Part shown: piece after piece, positions 17,913-25,694 of the stretch
Layout: each line of letters opens with the position of its first letter
Numbering within the stretch: position 1 is the stretch's first letter
Source of the DNA: an uncultured Anaerotruncus sp.
GTDB taxonomy: Bacteria; Bacillota; Clostridia; Oscillospirales; CAG-272
Reading direction: 5' to 3'
DNA: 43,264 bases
NCBI GenBank assembly: GCA_905210995.1
Contig: CAJLZE010000009.1
Location: forward strand, 1 to 43,264
Notes under the pieces: generated by a model
Told to the model about the DNA's origin: nothing
Seen by the model: only the letters and a program-made list of their open reading frames with translations
Databases searched by the model: none
Translations under genes and position numbers: made by a program

Positions 17913-18737
17913 TCAGACGCCGGCGGACGGTAGTCCGAACAGTCGGCGTGCATTTTCGGCTGTAAGCGCGGCAGCCTCCCCGGCGCCGATGTCGAGCACA
18001 GCTCCCACAGCCGCCGCGGTGTACGCGGCGTATGCCGAATAATTGAGCCTGCCACGATAGGGCTCGGGCGTGAGGTAAGGGCAGTCGGTCTCGACAAGTA
18101 TGCGGTCGCGCGGGACCTCTTCGACGACCGAGCGGACGTGCCGCGCGTTTTTGAATGTCACCGTACCGGAAAATGAAATGTAAAATCCGCGGCGGCAGAG
18201 CTCAAGCGCCATCTCCGCGCTGCCGGAGTAGCTGTGGAACACCCCTCTCACGCCGGGGTGACGCAGCACCGCCTCGAAGCAGTCGCCGTGCGCCTCGCGG
18301 TCATGAATAATTACGGGAATATCCATCTCGCGCGCCAGTGAGAGCTGAGCGTCAAGATATTTTGCCTGAAGCTCCTTGTCATACGGCTGCCAGTGGTAGT
18401 CAAGACCTATCTCGCCGAGAGCGACGATCCCGTCCTCTTCCCTTCCGGAGAGAAGCGCGGAGAGAGCCGACATTTCCTCATCAAACCCGCCGGACATACC
18501 GATGTCCGACGGGTGTATCCCGACCGCCGCATACATAAGCGGATAATTTTTCGCCTGCATGACGGCACGGCGGGAGTTTTCAAGGTTAGTTCCGACATTT
18601 AAGATCCCCGCCATGCCGTCCGTAAAGCACTCGCGTATCGCGGCTTCGGCGCCGCCCTCGAATTCGGCGGCAAAGCGTTCGTCTGTGTAGTGCGCGTGCG
18701 TGTCAAACACGCCGCGCGGGGAAAGCCTCTCCCCCAT
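17913..18737 (-). CDS. TatD family metal-dependent DNase/hydrolase
   Basis: A 274-residue TIM-barrel hydrolase. Metal ligands are visible in order: FDTHAH (11-16), GEIGLDYHW (Glu), HDREAH, FHSYSGS and VETDCPYL (Asp). The family includes 3'-5' DNases and D-aminoacyl-tRNA deacylase-like activities; the substrate here is not determined. It starts one base after the metG stop, and the pairing metG-tatD is very common in Firmicutes. No clear terminator is seen after the stop before the EF-G paralogue promoter. Confidence 0.92.
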   Translation of the reverse strand: MGERLSPRGVFDTHAHYTDERFAAEFEGGAEAAIRECFTDGMAGILNVGTNLENSRRAVMQAKNYPLMYAAVGIHPSDIGMSGGFDEEMSALSALLSGREEDGIVALGEIGLDYHWQPYDKELQAKYLDAQLSLAREMDIPVIIHDREAHGDCFEAVLRHPGVRGVFHSYSGSAEMALELCRRGFYISFSGTVTFKNARHVRSVVEEVPRDRILVETDCPYLTPEPYRGRLNYSAYAAYTAAAVGAVLDIGAGEAAALTAENARRLFGLPSAGV

Positions 18738-18738
18738 T

Positions 18739-20709
18739 TTATCTCACTCTCTCGCCGAGGGGCGTTGCGGGATCGAGGAACACCACTCTTACTTCCTCCT
18801 CACCGGAGGCAAGCAGCATTCCCTCGGACTGCACACCGCAAAGCGTGGCGGGCGCAAGGTTTGCGACGACTATCACCTTTTTGCCGATGAGCTGCTCGGG
18901 CTTATAGAACTTTGCAATGCCCGACACGATCTGACGTGTCTCGTATCCGAGATCGACCGTGAGCTTGAGCAGTTTTTTTGCTTTCGGAACGGGCTCGCAG
19001 GTCTTTATCTCTGCGGTACGCAGCTCGACCTTCATAAAGTCCTCATATCCGATAACGGCGCAGCCCTCCGGCTTTTCGGGCTTCTTCTCCGCGACCTCGG
19101 CTGCCTTATGCGCCGCTTCGATCTCCGCATAGATCGTCTCAAGCGTCTTCTTTTCGTCGATGCGGGCGAAGAGCACGCGTGTGTCGTTCACGCTCGCGCC
19201 GGGCTTCATACCGCCGAAGCGCTCGGCTGTGCCTATCGAATCGAGCGAGGTCTCGGTGGTCCCGAGCTCGGAATATATCTCCTCGGCAGACGCCGGGATG
19301 ATCGGCTCGAGCATGACGGCAGCCCATCTTATGGCTTCTGTGAGGTCGTAGAGCACCGTTCCGAGGCGCTCGCGCGACGCTTCGTCGCGTGCAAGCACCC
19401 ACGGCTGCGTTTCGTCGATGAATTTGTTCGCACGGCGCAGGAGCGTGAGTATGGCTTCCACCGCGTCTGCGATGCGGAAGCCTTCCATTGCCTCGCGGTA
19501 ATCGCCAACGGAGGCGATGGCGGTCGCAATGAGGTCATTGTCAAGCTCGTCGCGGCAGGAGGGAGCGGCTATCACCTTGTCAAAGTACTTTTTCTGCATA
19601 TCGAGCGTGCGCTTTACAAGGTTGCCGAGGTTGTTTACAAGATCGGTGTTATAGCGCGCCAGCACGCTTTCCCATGTGATCGAGCCGTCGGAGCCGTAGG
19701 GCATCTCGGCGAGAGCGTAGTACCTCACGCCGTCAACGCCGACGTACTCGGAGAGCTTATCGGCATAAACGACGTTACCTTTGGATTTCGACATTTTGCC
19801 CGTGCCGAAGTTGAACCACGGATGACCGAAGATCTTCTGCGGCAGCGGGAGCCCGAGCGCCATGAGGAATATCGGCCAGTAAACACCGTGGAATCTCATG
19901 ATATCCTTGCCTATAACGTGTACCGATGCGGGCCACAGCTCGCGGAAGCGCTCGGACTGCTCCTCATAGCTCTTGTCGGGATCGTAGCCGATGGCGGTTA
20001 TATAGTTCGTGAGCGCGTCGAGCCAGACGTAAACGACGTGGCGCGGGTCGGAGGGGACCTTTATTCCCCATGTAAAGGAGGTACGGGAGAGGCAGAGGTC
20101 CTGAAGACCGGGAAGAAGGAAATTGTTGAGCATTTCCTTTTTGCGCGACTCGGGCTCGATGAACTCGGGATGCGTATTGATATACTCTATGAGAGCGGGC
20201 GCGTATTTCTTCATATCAAAGAAATATGCTTCTTCGCAGGCGCGGGTGACGGGCGCGCCGCAGTCGGGGCACTTACCGTCAACGACCTGCGTCTCGGTGT
20301 AAAAGGATTCGCAGGGCTTGCAGTACCAGCCCTCGTATTTTCCCTTGTAGATATCGCCCTGACGGAGAAATCTCTCGAATATCTTCTGTACCGTCTCCAC
20401 ATGGCATTTCTCGGTCGTGCGGATAAAGCGGTCGTATTTCACATTCATAAGATCCCATATGCCGCGTATCTCGCCGGAGATCTTATCGACATATGCCTGC
20501 GGATCGGTTCCGGCTTTTTCGGCGTAATCCTGTATCTTCTGTCCGTGCTCATCGGCACCGGTGCAGAGATACACGTCATAGCCTGCCTTGCGGCGGTAAC
20601 GCGCTATGGCATCTGCCATGATAGCGTCATATGTGTTGCCGATGTGCGGCTTTGCTGACGCATAGGCTATCGCCGTTGTGATATAATAAGGTTTTTTCTG
20701 TTCGCTCAT
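18739..20709 (-). CDS. metG: Methionyl-tRNA synthetase with C-terminal tRNA-binding domain
   Basis: Class I synthetase of 656 residues. The catalytic domain has the HIGH equivalent HIGNTYDAIMAD near residue 22 and KMSKSKGN near 300. A zinc-binding knuckle CKPC...CPDC lies near 130-150. The C-terminal 110 residues (EDFMKVELRTAEIKTCEPVP onward, with LLKLTVDLG and GIAKFYKPEQLIGKK) form a Trbp111/EMAP-like tRNA-binding domain. AAAGGA precedes the ATG. It sits between a membrane protein and tatD. I looked for a T-box in the operon leader and saw none. Confidence 0.97.
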   Translation of the reverse strand: MSEQKKPYYITTAIAYASAKPHIGNTYDAIMADAIARYRRKAGYDVYLCTGADEHGQKIQDYAEKAGTDPQAYVDKISGEIRGIWDLMNVKYDRFIRTTEKCHVETVQKIFERFLRQGDIYKGKYEGWYCKPCESFYTETQVVDGKCPDCGAPVTRACEEAYFFDMKKYAPALIEYINTHPEFIEPESRKKEMLNNFLLPGLQDLCLSRTSFTWGIKVPSDPRHVVYVWLDALTNYITAIGYDPDKSYEEQSERFRELWPASVHVIGKDIMRFHGVYWPIFLMALGLPLPQKIFGHPWFNFGTGKMSKSKGNVVYADKLSEYVGVDGVRYYALAEMPYGSDGSITWESVLARYNTDLVNNLGNLVKRTLDMQKKYFDKVIAAPSCRDELDNDLIATAIASVGDYREAMEGFRIADAVEAILTLLRRANKFIDETQPWVLARDEASRERLGTVLYDLTEAIRWAAVMLEPIIPASAEEIYSELGTTETSLDSIGTAERFGGMKPGASVNDTRVLFARIDEKKTLETIYAEIEAAHKAAEVAEKKPEKPEGCAVIGYEDFMKVELRTAEIKTCEPVPKAKKLLKLTVDLGYETRQIVSGIAKFYKPEQLIGKKVIVVANLAPATLCGVQSEGMLLASGEEEVRVVFLDPATPLGERVR

Positions 20710-20729
20710 TTTATTTTATCCTTTCGGTT

Positions 20730-21479
20730 TCATTTTGTTGTATCGTCGGGGGAAAGATCAAGCAGATAACGCTCCGTTTCCCAAAGCGGCAATGTGTGAA
20801 ATAAAAACAGAACGCCGACTGTCGCAAGAGACAAAAGAAGCAGCGGGAGCTCTCTCACGGCTGCACGGTCATATGCCCTGCGGCAGCGCACCGACTGTCT
20901 CAATGCTTCGGCAAAACCGCGTGCCGTCATCCTCTGCGGATCGACGGCTGCGCGGACGGCAAAAACCGACATGAAATTCATGCAGTAAATAAGCACCGCC
21001 GCCGCAACTGCGGCAGCCCATGTCCACGGGCGCAGCTCCTCGGAGCGGTCAAACACGATCACGGCAGCCGTGGGGAGCGCAAAGCGCAGCGCGAGCGCGG
21101 CAAACGCGCACCATGCGGAAACAAGTCCGCGCACGGATGAATACGGCACGAAAAGAGTGCGTATATCGGTCCTCTTTTCATCCGCCGCTCCGGCACACAT
21201 CCGCAAAAAGCCCGCATACATCGGAGATACCGTAAAAAGCAGCACGGCGCAGCTGACCGGCGTGACCCATGCGGGCAGCTCGTCGCCCCCGCTCAGCAGC
21301 GTTGCGACAAATGCCGCCGCCTCGGGGATCGTGAGCGCCGCAACGGTCGCAAGCATACAGAATATGACGCCGATAGTCAGCGTGAGCCTCACTCCCGGCG
21401 CACGAAGCGCCTCGTGCGCGGCACGCGCGGCATCGTCCGCTCTGTCGCGCGCTTCGGCAGACGTAAGACAGTGCTTCAT
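20730..21479 (-). CDS. Integral membrane protein of unknown function
   Basis: A 249-residue protein with a charged N-terminus rich in Ala, Arg and Asp, then about six hydrophobic segments near 32-52, 75-95, 110-140, 150-172 and 208-232. The layout resembles small clostridial membrane proteins with paired helices, but I cannot name a family. Its ATG overlaps the nagA stop by four bases (ATGA), so translation is likely coupled, and metG follows after 20 bases. It is therefore probably made with NagA and MetRS. Ala and Arg content is high, as expected at this GC content. Confidence 0.65.
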   Translation of the reverse strand: MKHCLTSAEARDRADDAARAAHEALRAPGVRLTLTIGVIFCMLATVAALTIPEAAAFVATLLSGGDELPAWVTPVSCAVLLFTVSPMYAGFLRMCAGAADEKRTDIRTLFVPYSSVRGLVSAWCAFAALALRFALPTAAVIVFDRSEELRPWTWAAAVAAAVLIYCMNFMSVFAVRAAVDPQRMTARGFAEALRQSVRCRRAYDRAAVRELPLLLLSLATVGVLFLFHTLPLWETERYLLDLSPDDTTK

Positions 21480-22660
21480 AGCACTTCCCTGCCGCCTACA
21501 AACACGCGGTCTATCCTTATTTTTTTATTTATCGCATCAACATTGCAGAAAAGCATATCGGCACGTGCGCCGGGAGCGATAACGCCCACATCGCCCGCAA
21601 GTCCGACCTCCGCCGCGGGATTTTTTGTGGCGGCAATGACGGCGTCCGTTATCGGGATACCGCAGAAGGACGCAAGGTTTTCGACGGCGCGGTGAAGGTC
21701 GAGCGTGCTTCCCGCAAGAGCGCCCTCGGGGGTGCGTGCAATGCCGTCCGAAACGTGCGCGGGCGTTCCCGCGATCAGATACTCGCCGTCCGGCGCACCT
21801 GCAGCAGCCATCGAATCGCTTATGAGGACAAGCCTTTCAAGACCTACGGTGCGCAGCGTGAAATTGACCATATGCGGCGCAATGTGCAGACCGTCGCAGA
21901 TAAGCTCGCACATACCGCCGCTCATGAGCGCCGCCGCTGCCGCTCCGCCCTCGCGGTGATGGATCTGCGGCATGGCGTTGTAAAGGTGCGTAAAGCTTAC
22001 ACCGTACTTTTCCCATGCGGAATACGCCTCGGCGTATGTCGCATCAGTGTGTCCGAGCCCGAGCGTTGCGCCAAGCTCCAGCGCGCGGCGGGCAAATGCG
22101 TTTTCGTCAAGCTCGAGAGCTGCCGTGATATGGGCGGGCAGCCCCGATGCCGCAATAAACGTGTCGAGCTCGTCGGGCGCCAACGGAGCCAGATATTCCG
22201 GATTATGCGCCCCGCGGCGCTTGGGGTTCAGATATCTCCCTTCAAGATGCACGCCGAGAAAGCACGCCCCTCCTGTGTCGTCCTCAAGCGAGCGGATAAG
22301 CCCCGCGGCACGGCAGAGCTCGTCAAACGGAGCCGACGCAAGCGTCGGAAAGACCGACGTCACACCTACTCCGGCATACGACCGCGCGGCGCGGCGCATA
22401 CCGTCGGCATCGGAAAAATTAAAATCCTCGCACACTCGGCCGTGAGTGTGTACGTCAACAAAGCCGGGCAGGATGCAGCAGCCGCCCGCGTCAATGCGGG
22501 CGTCGGACGTCGGCAGATGCGCATAGGCGTGTCTGGATTCGGGAAGGACTTCGATTATCCTCCCATTCCTGCCGCCGTGCTCGCCGATGAGCACCGAGCC
22601 TTCGAAAAACGAACGCGTATCGGAATTGAAAATAAATGCGTTCTGGATCAATGTACGCAC
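21476..22660 (-). CDS. nagA: N-acetylglucosamine-6-phosphate deacetylase
   Basis: Amidohydrolase that deacetylates GlcNAc-6-P, feeding amino sugars to glycolysis or cell wall recycling. The GTG at 22660 has GGAGG 8 bases upstream; the product is 394 residues. Metal and catalytic residues are present: DVHTHG (His71, His73), HLEG (Glu140), LGHTDATY (His204), THLYNAM (His225), ICDGLHI and the catalytic LISDSM (Asp282). A variation is LEGRYLNP where relatives usually read LEGP(F/Y). No nagB or sugar transporter lies nearby. Neighbours are a SIMPL-domain protein and, overlapping, a membrane protein. Confidence 0.93.
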   Translation of the reverse strand: MRTLIQNAFIFNSDTRSFFEGSVLIGEHGGRNGRIIEVLPESRHAYAHLPTSDARIDAGGCCILPGFVDVHTHGRVCEDFNFSDADGMRRAARSYAGVGVTSVFPTLASAPFDELCRAAGLIRSLEDDTGGACFLGVHLEGRYLNPKRRGAHNPEYLAPLAPDELDTFIAASGLPAHITAALELDENAFARRALELGATLGLGHTDATYAEAYSAWEKYGVSFTHLYNAMPQIHHREGGAAAAALMSGGMCELICDGLHIAPHMVNFTLRTVGLERLVLISDSMAAAGAPDGEYLIAGTPAHVSDGIARTPEGALAGSTLDLHRAVENLASFCGIPITDAVIAATKNPAAEVGLAGDVGVIAPGARADMLFCNVDAINKKIRIDRVFVGGREVL

Positions 22661-22700
22661 GGGAAAAACCTCCGGATGATAATGATGATATTGTAAGCCC

Positions 22701-23354
22701 TCAGTCTGCCGCCTGCCACACGACCGTCACGGTGTCCGACACCGTGATATCCTCGGGCGTGATGCCGGCATCAATGCCGCCGCAGCATTTGGCGAGCATC
22801 ATGTTTCCGACGGGGCGGACGGAAAGCTCGGGCACCTCTCCCGCACAGTCGATCGTCTGCGCCGAAAGCGCGCCCTTGATGCCCGCAGCTCTTGCGAGCC
22901 GTTCGGCTCTTGTGCGCGAATCGGCAACGGCAAGGTCGAGCAGGCGTGCCTTTGCCGCCTCTCTGTCGCGCACGGAATATTCGAGCCTGAACTCGGGCAC
23001 CGCGCTGCAGCGCGAAAGCGCGCCGAGCACGCAGGAGAGCTTTTCTCTTTCGGCATCGAATTCTATGCGCAGCTCGTGAACGAACTCATACCCCACAAAC
23101 ACACGCGCATAGTCTCCGCTGCCGCCGTCGCGGCGGTTCTCGTATTTGGTATTCACATTGAAACCGACGGTCTTGAGGTCGTCTCTCTCAAAGCCGACCT
23201 CCGAAAAGCAGTCGCGCAGCGCCTCGCTGCCCTCTTCCGACATACGGACGGTCTCTTCGTAATCCCCGGCAACGCCGGTAACGGTCATGTAAAGACGCAC
23301 AACATCGGGCTTGAGCGTAAGCTCGCCCGTTCCAACCGTCTTTATCGTTTTCAT
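22701..23354 (-). CDS. SIMPL domain-containing protein (DUF541)
   Basis: A 217-residue protein opening with KTVGTGELTLKPDVVRLYMTV, the usual first strand of the SIMPL (DUF541) fold, followed by YEETVRMSEEGSEALRD, DLKTVGFNVNTKY and a C-terminal SDTVTVVW strand. Most relatives are secreted; this one has no signal peptide, so it is probably cytoplasmic. AAAGGAG lies 8 bases before the ATG. It is the first gene of the group that includes nagA and metG, behind a promoter and a leader with competing hairpins. The cellular function of the family is unclear. Confidence 0.85.
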   Translation of the reverse strand: MKTIKTVGTGELTLKPDVVRLYMTVTGVAGDYEETVRMSEEGSEALRDCFSEVGFERDDLKTVGFNVNTKYENRRDGGSGDYARVFVGYEFVHELRIEFDAEREKLSCVLGALSRCSAVPEFRLEYSVRDREAAKARLLDLAVADSRTRAERLARAAGIKGALSAQTIDCAGEVPELSVRPVGNMMLAKCCGGIDAGITPEDITVSDTVTVVWQAAD

Positions 23355-23382
23355 GACATGGCTCCTTTCGGGATAAAAACGG

Positions 23383-23413
23383 AAAAAGCCGACATCTACC
23401 GGCTCATTCCCGG
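23383..23413 (-). promoter_or_regulatory. Candidate attenuator in the SIMPL-nagA-metG leader
   Basis: On the minus strand AGCCG (23404-23400) can pair with CGGCT (23391-23387) and is followed by T-rich DNA, a weak terminator shape. CCGG at 23413-23410 can instead pair with CCGG at 23402-23399, which would break the first stem. A further hairpin (TGTGTG-A-CCG with CGG-A-CACACA) lies just upstream. All stems are short, so this is tentative. Confidence 0.35.
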
Positions 23414-23456
23414 TGTGTGTCCGTACAAAATGCGGTCACACAACTTACCAAATTAT

Positions 23457-23485
23457 ATTATATTGCAAAACGGGCGTGAAAGCAA
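23457..23485 (-). promoter_or_regulatory. Probable sigma-A promoter for the SIMPL-nagA-metG-tatD group
   Basis: A perfect TATAAT (23462-23457) with TTGCTT (23485-23480) 17 bases upstream on the minus strand. The -10 is strong and the -35 weak (3 of 6). The predicted leader is about 95 bases. Confidence 0.6.
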
Positions 23486-23549
23486 GCCGTTTTCGCAATT
23501 TTACGCACGCATTTATGATTTTTTGGGGCATCGGGCGATAATATGACAT

Positions 23550-23567
23550 AAAAAAGCCCCCGCGGGC
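23550..23567 (-). terminator. Weak terminator-like hairpin on the minus strand
   Basis: Minus-strand GCCC-GCGG-GGGC followed by six T. The stem is only 4-5 bp. It may stop minus-strand transcripts coming through the lipoprotein gene from spoVAC, since no terminator separates those two convergent genes. Confidence 0.35.
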
Positions 23568-23577
23568 ATAAGATCGG

Positions 23578-23601
23578 TAGGGCATGGCGCATCATGCCCT
23601 A
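23578..23601 (+). other. Hairpin in the 5' region of the lipoprotein gene
   Basis: TAGGGCATG and CATGCCCTA form a perfect 9-bp stem with a 6-base loop, ending about 15 bases before the GGAGG of the lipoprotein gene. No T run follows, so it is not a plain terminator. Function unknown. The remainder of the 272-base gap holds only the elements listed separately. Confidence 0.5.
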
Positions 23602-23626
23602 TGATATCGTCACGCGGAGGTATATA

Positions 23627-24130
23627 ATGAAAAAAAGAGCGGCACCGTATCTGTCCGCCGTATCCGTAATATTCGCTTTTCTGCTTTCGTTGCTCGCCGC
23701 CTGCGCGCGCGATACCGATGTGTACACGCTTCTTGACGCGGCACTGGCATCGCAGGGCGAAGCGCCCGCGGGGACGGTATATTCCTCGGCGCTTCCCGAA
23801 GGAGACCCCGCCCGCCTTGACGACGACCTTGCCGCAGTGCTGTGGGGAGACGGCTCCGCGCACCCGGCATACGCCCTCACCTCGTCGGCGGCGATATTCC
23901 TCTCGTCAAAGAAAATGCCGTTTGAGATAGCGGTGCTAGAATGCGTATCCACCGATTCGACGCAGGACGTCGCACTTATGTGCTGCCGCCGTGCCGACGC
24001 GCTCGCGCGGGAATTTCCCGATACCGAAAACCGCTTTTCGATATCGGTCAGCGGCAGATACGTCATCGCCGCCTTCTGCCCCTCTCCGGAGGCGGCGCAG
24101 AAGGCGGCATCGGCAAAGCTCGGCAGCTGA
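23627..24130 (+). CDS. Small lipoprotein, DUF4358-like
   Basis: The ATG at 23627 has GGAGG 6 bases upstream; an upstream in-frame ATG at 23594 lies inside a hairpin and lacks a ribosome site. The 167-residue product starts KKRAAPYLSAVSVIFAFLL and ends its signal with LLAAC, a lipobox, so it should be lipid-anchored. The mature part has a short helix, a central FEIAVLECVSTDSTQDVALM stretch and a final YVIAAFCPSPEAA strand-helix. This layout recalls the clostridial DUF4358 lipoproteins, whose function is unknown. It runs toward spoVAC with only 9 bases between the stops. Confidence 0.7.
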   Translation: MKKRAAPYLSAVSVIFAFLLSLLAACARDTDVYTLLDAALASQGEAPAGTVYSSALPEGDPARLDDDLAAVLWGDGSAHPAYALTSSAAIFLSSKKMPFEIAVLECVSTDSTQDVALMCCRRADALAREFPDTENRFSISVSGRYVIAAFCPSPEAAQKAASAKLGS

Positions 24131-24139
24131 ACGACGCTT

Positions 24140-24586
24140 TTACATGAAAAGCGTAACGACCCAATACACTACGCCGTAAACAGCTCCCGCAAGCGTGCCG
24201 TAAAGCAGCACGGGACCCGCAACGGTGAATATCTTTGCCCCGAGACCGAGCACAAAGCCCTCATCGCGGCTGTCAACGGCGGCGGAAACTACTGAATTGG
24301 CAAATCCCGTGATCGGCACGAGAGTGCCCGCGCCGGCGACCTTTGCGATATCGTCGAACACGCCGAACGCGGTCAGCACCGCAGCCGTGAATATCAGCAC
24401 GACGGAGGTCAAAAGTCCGCCGTCGTCGCTGCTCATGCCGAGCGCGCTCCAAAGATGATTAAGCGCCTCGGCGACCGCACAGATGAGCCCGCCTATGAGG
24501 AACGCCATCAGCGAATCCCGCACGACACGGCTTTTCGGCGCGTGTGCGTCGGCGTATTTTTTATAGCTTTCACTTCCTATGTTCAT
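24140..24586 (-). CDS. spoVAC: Stage V sporulation protein AC
   Basis: Inner spore membrane component of the SpoVA channel that moves dipicolinic acid into the forespore. The ATG at 24586 has AAGGAG 8 bases upstream; 148 residues, normal for SpoVAC. After a hydrophilic start (ESYKKYADAHAPKS) come membrane helices with AFLIGGLICAVAEAL, ending with GAGTLVPITGFANSVVSAAV and FVLGLGAKIFTVAGPVLLYG, which distinguish SpoVAC from SpoVAE. spoVAD and spoVAE, normally next to it, are absent: downstream lies a convergent lipoprotein gene, upstream a divergent small gene. I see no clear forespore sigma promoter. Confidence 0.9.
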   Translation of the reverse strand: MNIGSESYKKYADAHAPKSRVVRDSLMAFLIGGLICAVAEALNHLWSALGMSSDDGGLLTSVVLIFTAAVLTAFGVFDDIAKVAGAGTLVPITGFANSVVSAAVDSRDEGFVLGLGAKIFTVAGPVLLYGTLAGAVYGVVYWVVTLFM

Positions 24587-24614
24587 TTTCGGAACTCCTT
24601 TTTTCATTTTGATA

Positions 24615-24643
24615 TTTACATATCCGCCGCGGTAGAGTATAAT
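24615..24643 (+). promoter_or_regulatory. Sigma-A promoter for the small coiled-coil gene
   Basis: TTTACA (24615-24620) and a perfect TATAAT (24638-24643) with a 17-base spacer on the plus strand, 35 bases before the start codon. Confidence 0.8.
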
Positions 24644-24678
24644 AAAGATAAGGTAACTCGGAAAGGAACGATAAAACA

Positions 24679-24972
24679 ATGTCAGACTGGCAGGAATTCA
24701 AGGCAGACGCCGGACGTTTTTTCGATAAGGTGACCAAAGAAGCAATAAATCTCGGGGACACGGCAGCCCTGCGCATAAGAATAAAAAGCACCGAGCTGCG
24801 GCTCGACGAGGAATACTCAAAACTCGGCAGGCTCTGCTACAAAAAGCTCAGGCTCGAAGCCGACAACGCCGCAGATATAGACGCTGCACTCGACGCAGCC
24901 GAAAAGACCGAAGCCACGCTCTCGGCAATGCGTGCGGAGCTTGAGCGGATGAAGCGGAAAGAACAAAAATAA
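24679..24972 (+). CDS. Small predicted helical protein of unknown function
   Basis: A 97-residue hydrophilic protein. Its sequence is almost entirely helix-forming, with heptad-like spacing of Leu/Ile near 30-60 (LRIRIKSTELRLDEEYSKLGRLCYKK) and a C-terminal amphipathic stretch ending in basic residues. Small clostridial proteins with the layout 'helix - LYxELGxxYY - helix' are common and uncharacterised; this looks like one. AAAGGA precedes the ATG by about 12 bases. It has its own consensus promoter and a strong terminator, so it is probably a single-gene unit expressed in growing cells. Confidence 0.75.
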   Translation: MSDWQEFKADAGRFFDKVTKEAINLGDTAALRIRIKSTELRLDEEYSKLGRLCYKKLRLEADNAADIDAALDAAEKTEATLSAMRAELERMKRKEQK

Positions 24973-24985
24973 CCGGGATATCCGG

Positions 24986-25023
24986 ACGTCGTATCGCCGC
25001 GTACCGCGGCGATACGACGTTTT
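24986..25023 (+). terminator. Strong hairpin terminator after the small helical gene
   Basis: A perfect 16-bp stem (24986-25001 with 25005-25020) with a 3-base loop, followed by TTT, 13 bases after the stop. The convergent gene ends at 25028, so the hairpin may act for both strands. Confidence 0.75.
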
Positions 25024-25027
25024 CACA

Positions 25028-25477
25028 TCAGAGAAACGCTTTCAGCTTTTCGACGGTCCCCTCTTCAAAGCTGACCGTCTCCTTTGCGAGCGCCATCGCC
25101 TCGCGGTCGGGCGACGGGCATTCCTCCTCGGCGCTTATCGCACGCCGCAGCCCCGTAACGCCCATGTCGGCGCCCTGTATCATCATTTCGGCAATGTGAG
25201 ACGCCGACGGGTCGCTCATCGTATTCACCGCCATGCTCATTTTTGCCGCGGCGCGCGTGAGCGCTCCTTCTTCCTTGGGCTCCTCACCCTTTTCGCGCGT
25301 CAGCTTTGCGGCGCGTGAGGCAAGCTCCTCGTATCTGTCAAGCTCTGCGGTCATTTCAAGCCGCAGCTCCCCGTCCTTTACATGACCGATAAGATCCGTT
25401 ATCGAATCGGCTCCCATTTTCGTGTTTTTGTAGATCTCTGCCGCCAAAGATCTGCCGTTTTCGTTTTTCAAAGACAT
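25028..25477 (-). CDS. Conserved hypothetical helical protein
   Basis: The ATG at 25477 has GGAG 6 bases upstream, giving 149 residues; the longer frame to 25615 adds 46 residues without a ribosome site. The protein is predicted all-helical: SLAAEIYKNTKMGADSITDLI, LRLEMTAELDRYEELASRAAKL, then SHIAEMMIQGADMGVTGLRRA and a C-terminal helix. This resembles an uncharacterised clostridial family with a four-helix, ferritin-like appearance, though I see no obvious di-iron E...ExxH set. It is divergent from iscR with 217 bases between the starts. No good promoter was found for it. Confidence 0.7.
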   Translation of the reverse strand: MSLKNENGRSLAAEIYKNTKMGADSITDLIGHVKDGELRLEMTAELDRYEELASRAAKLTREKGEEPKEEGALTRAAAKMSMAVNTMSDPSASHIAEMMIQGADMGVTGLRRAISAEEECPSPDREAMALAKETVSFEEGTVEKLKAFL

Positions 25478-25634
25478 TTTCAACTCCATTCGCACCGTAC
25501 GGTCCGCTGCCGTGAACGCAGGATGACCTGTACGGTTTGATTTAAGTATTTCCACACCGACCGTAAATATACGTCCCACCGTATGCTGTGCCTCCGACTT
25601 CTTCAGCCTTAACAATTTGTTTTCATTTGATGCC

Positions 25635-25663
25635 TTAATTACCCACTAAAATTGTAGTATAGT
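25635..25663 (+). promoter_or_regulatory. iscR promoter with embedded operator-like motif
   Basis: TATAGT (25658-25663) with a weak TTAATT (25635-25640) 17 bases upstream. The spacer holds ATTACCCAC-N5-TTGTAG (25638-25657), found again in opposite orientation at the iscS promoter. Its position between -35 and -10 fits autorepression by IscR. Confidence 0.6.
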
Positions 25664-25694
25664 ATCTTTATAGGATGAAAAGGAGATGAAAACA

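Noticed and set aside
18700..20658. A 652-codon plus-strand open frame opposite metG
   Set aside because: Antisense shadow of MetRS, which has every expected motif.
20710..23460. T-box riboswitch ahead of metG or leuS
   Set aside because: I looked for the GGTGGNACCGCG T-box antiterminator and found none in the leaders of either group.
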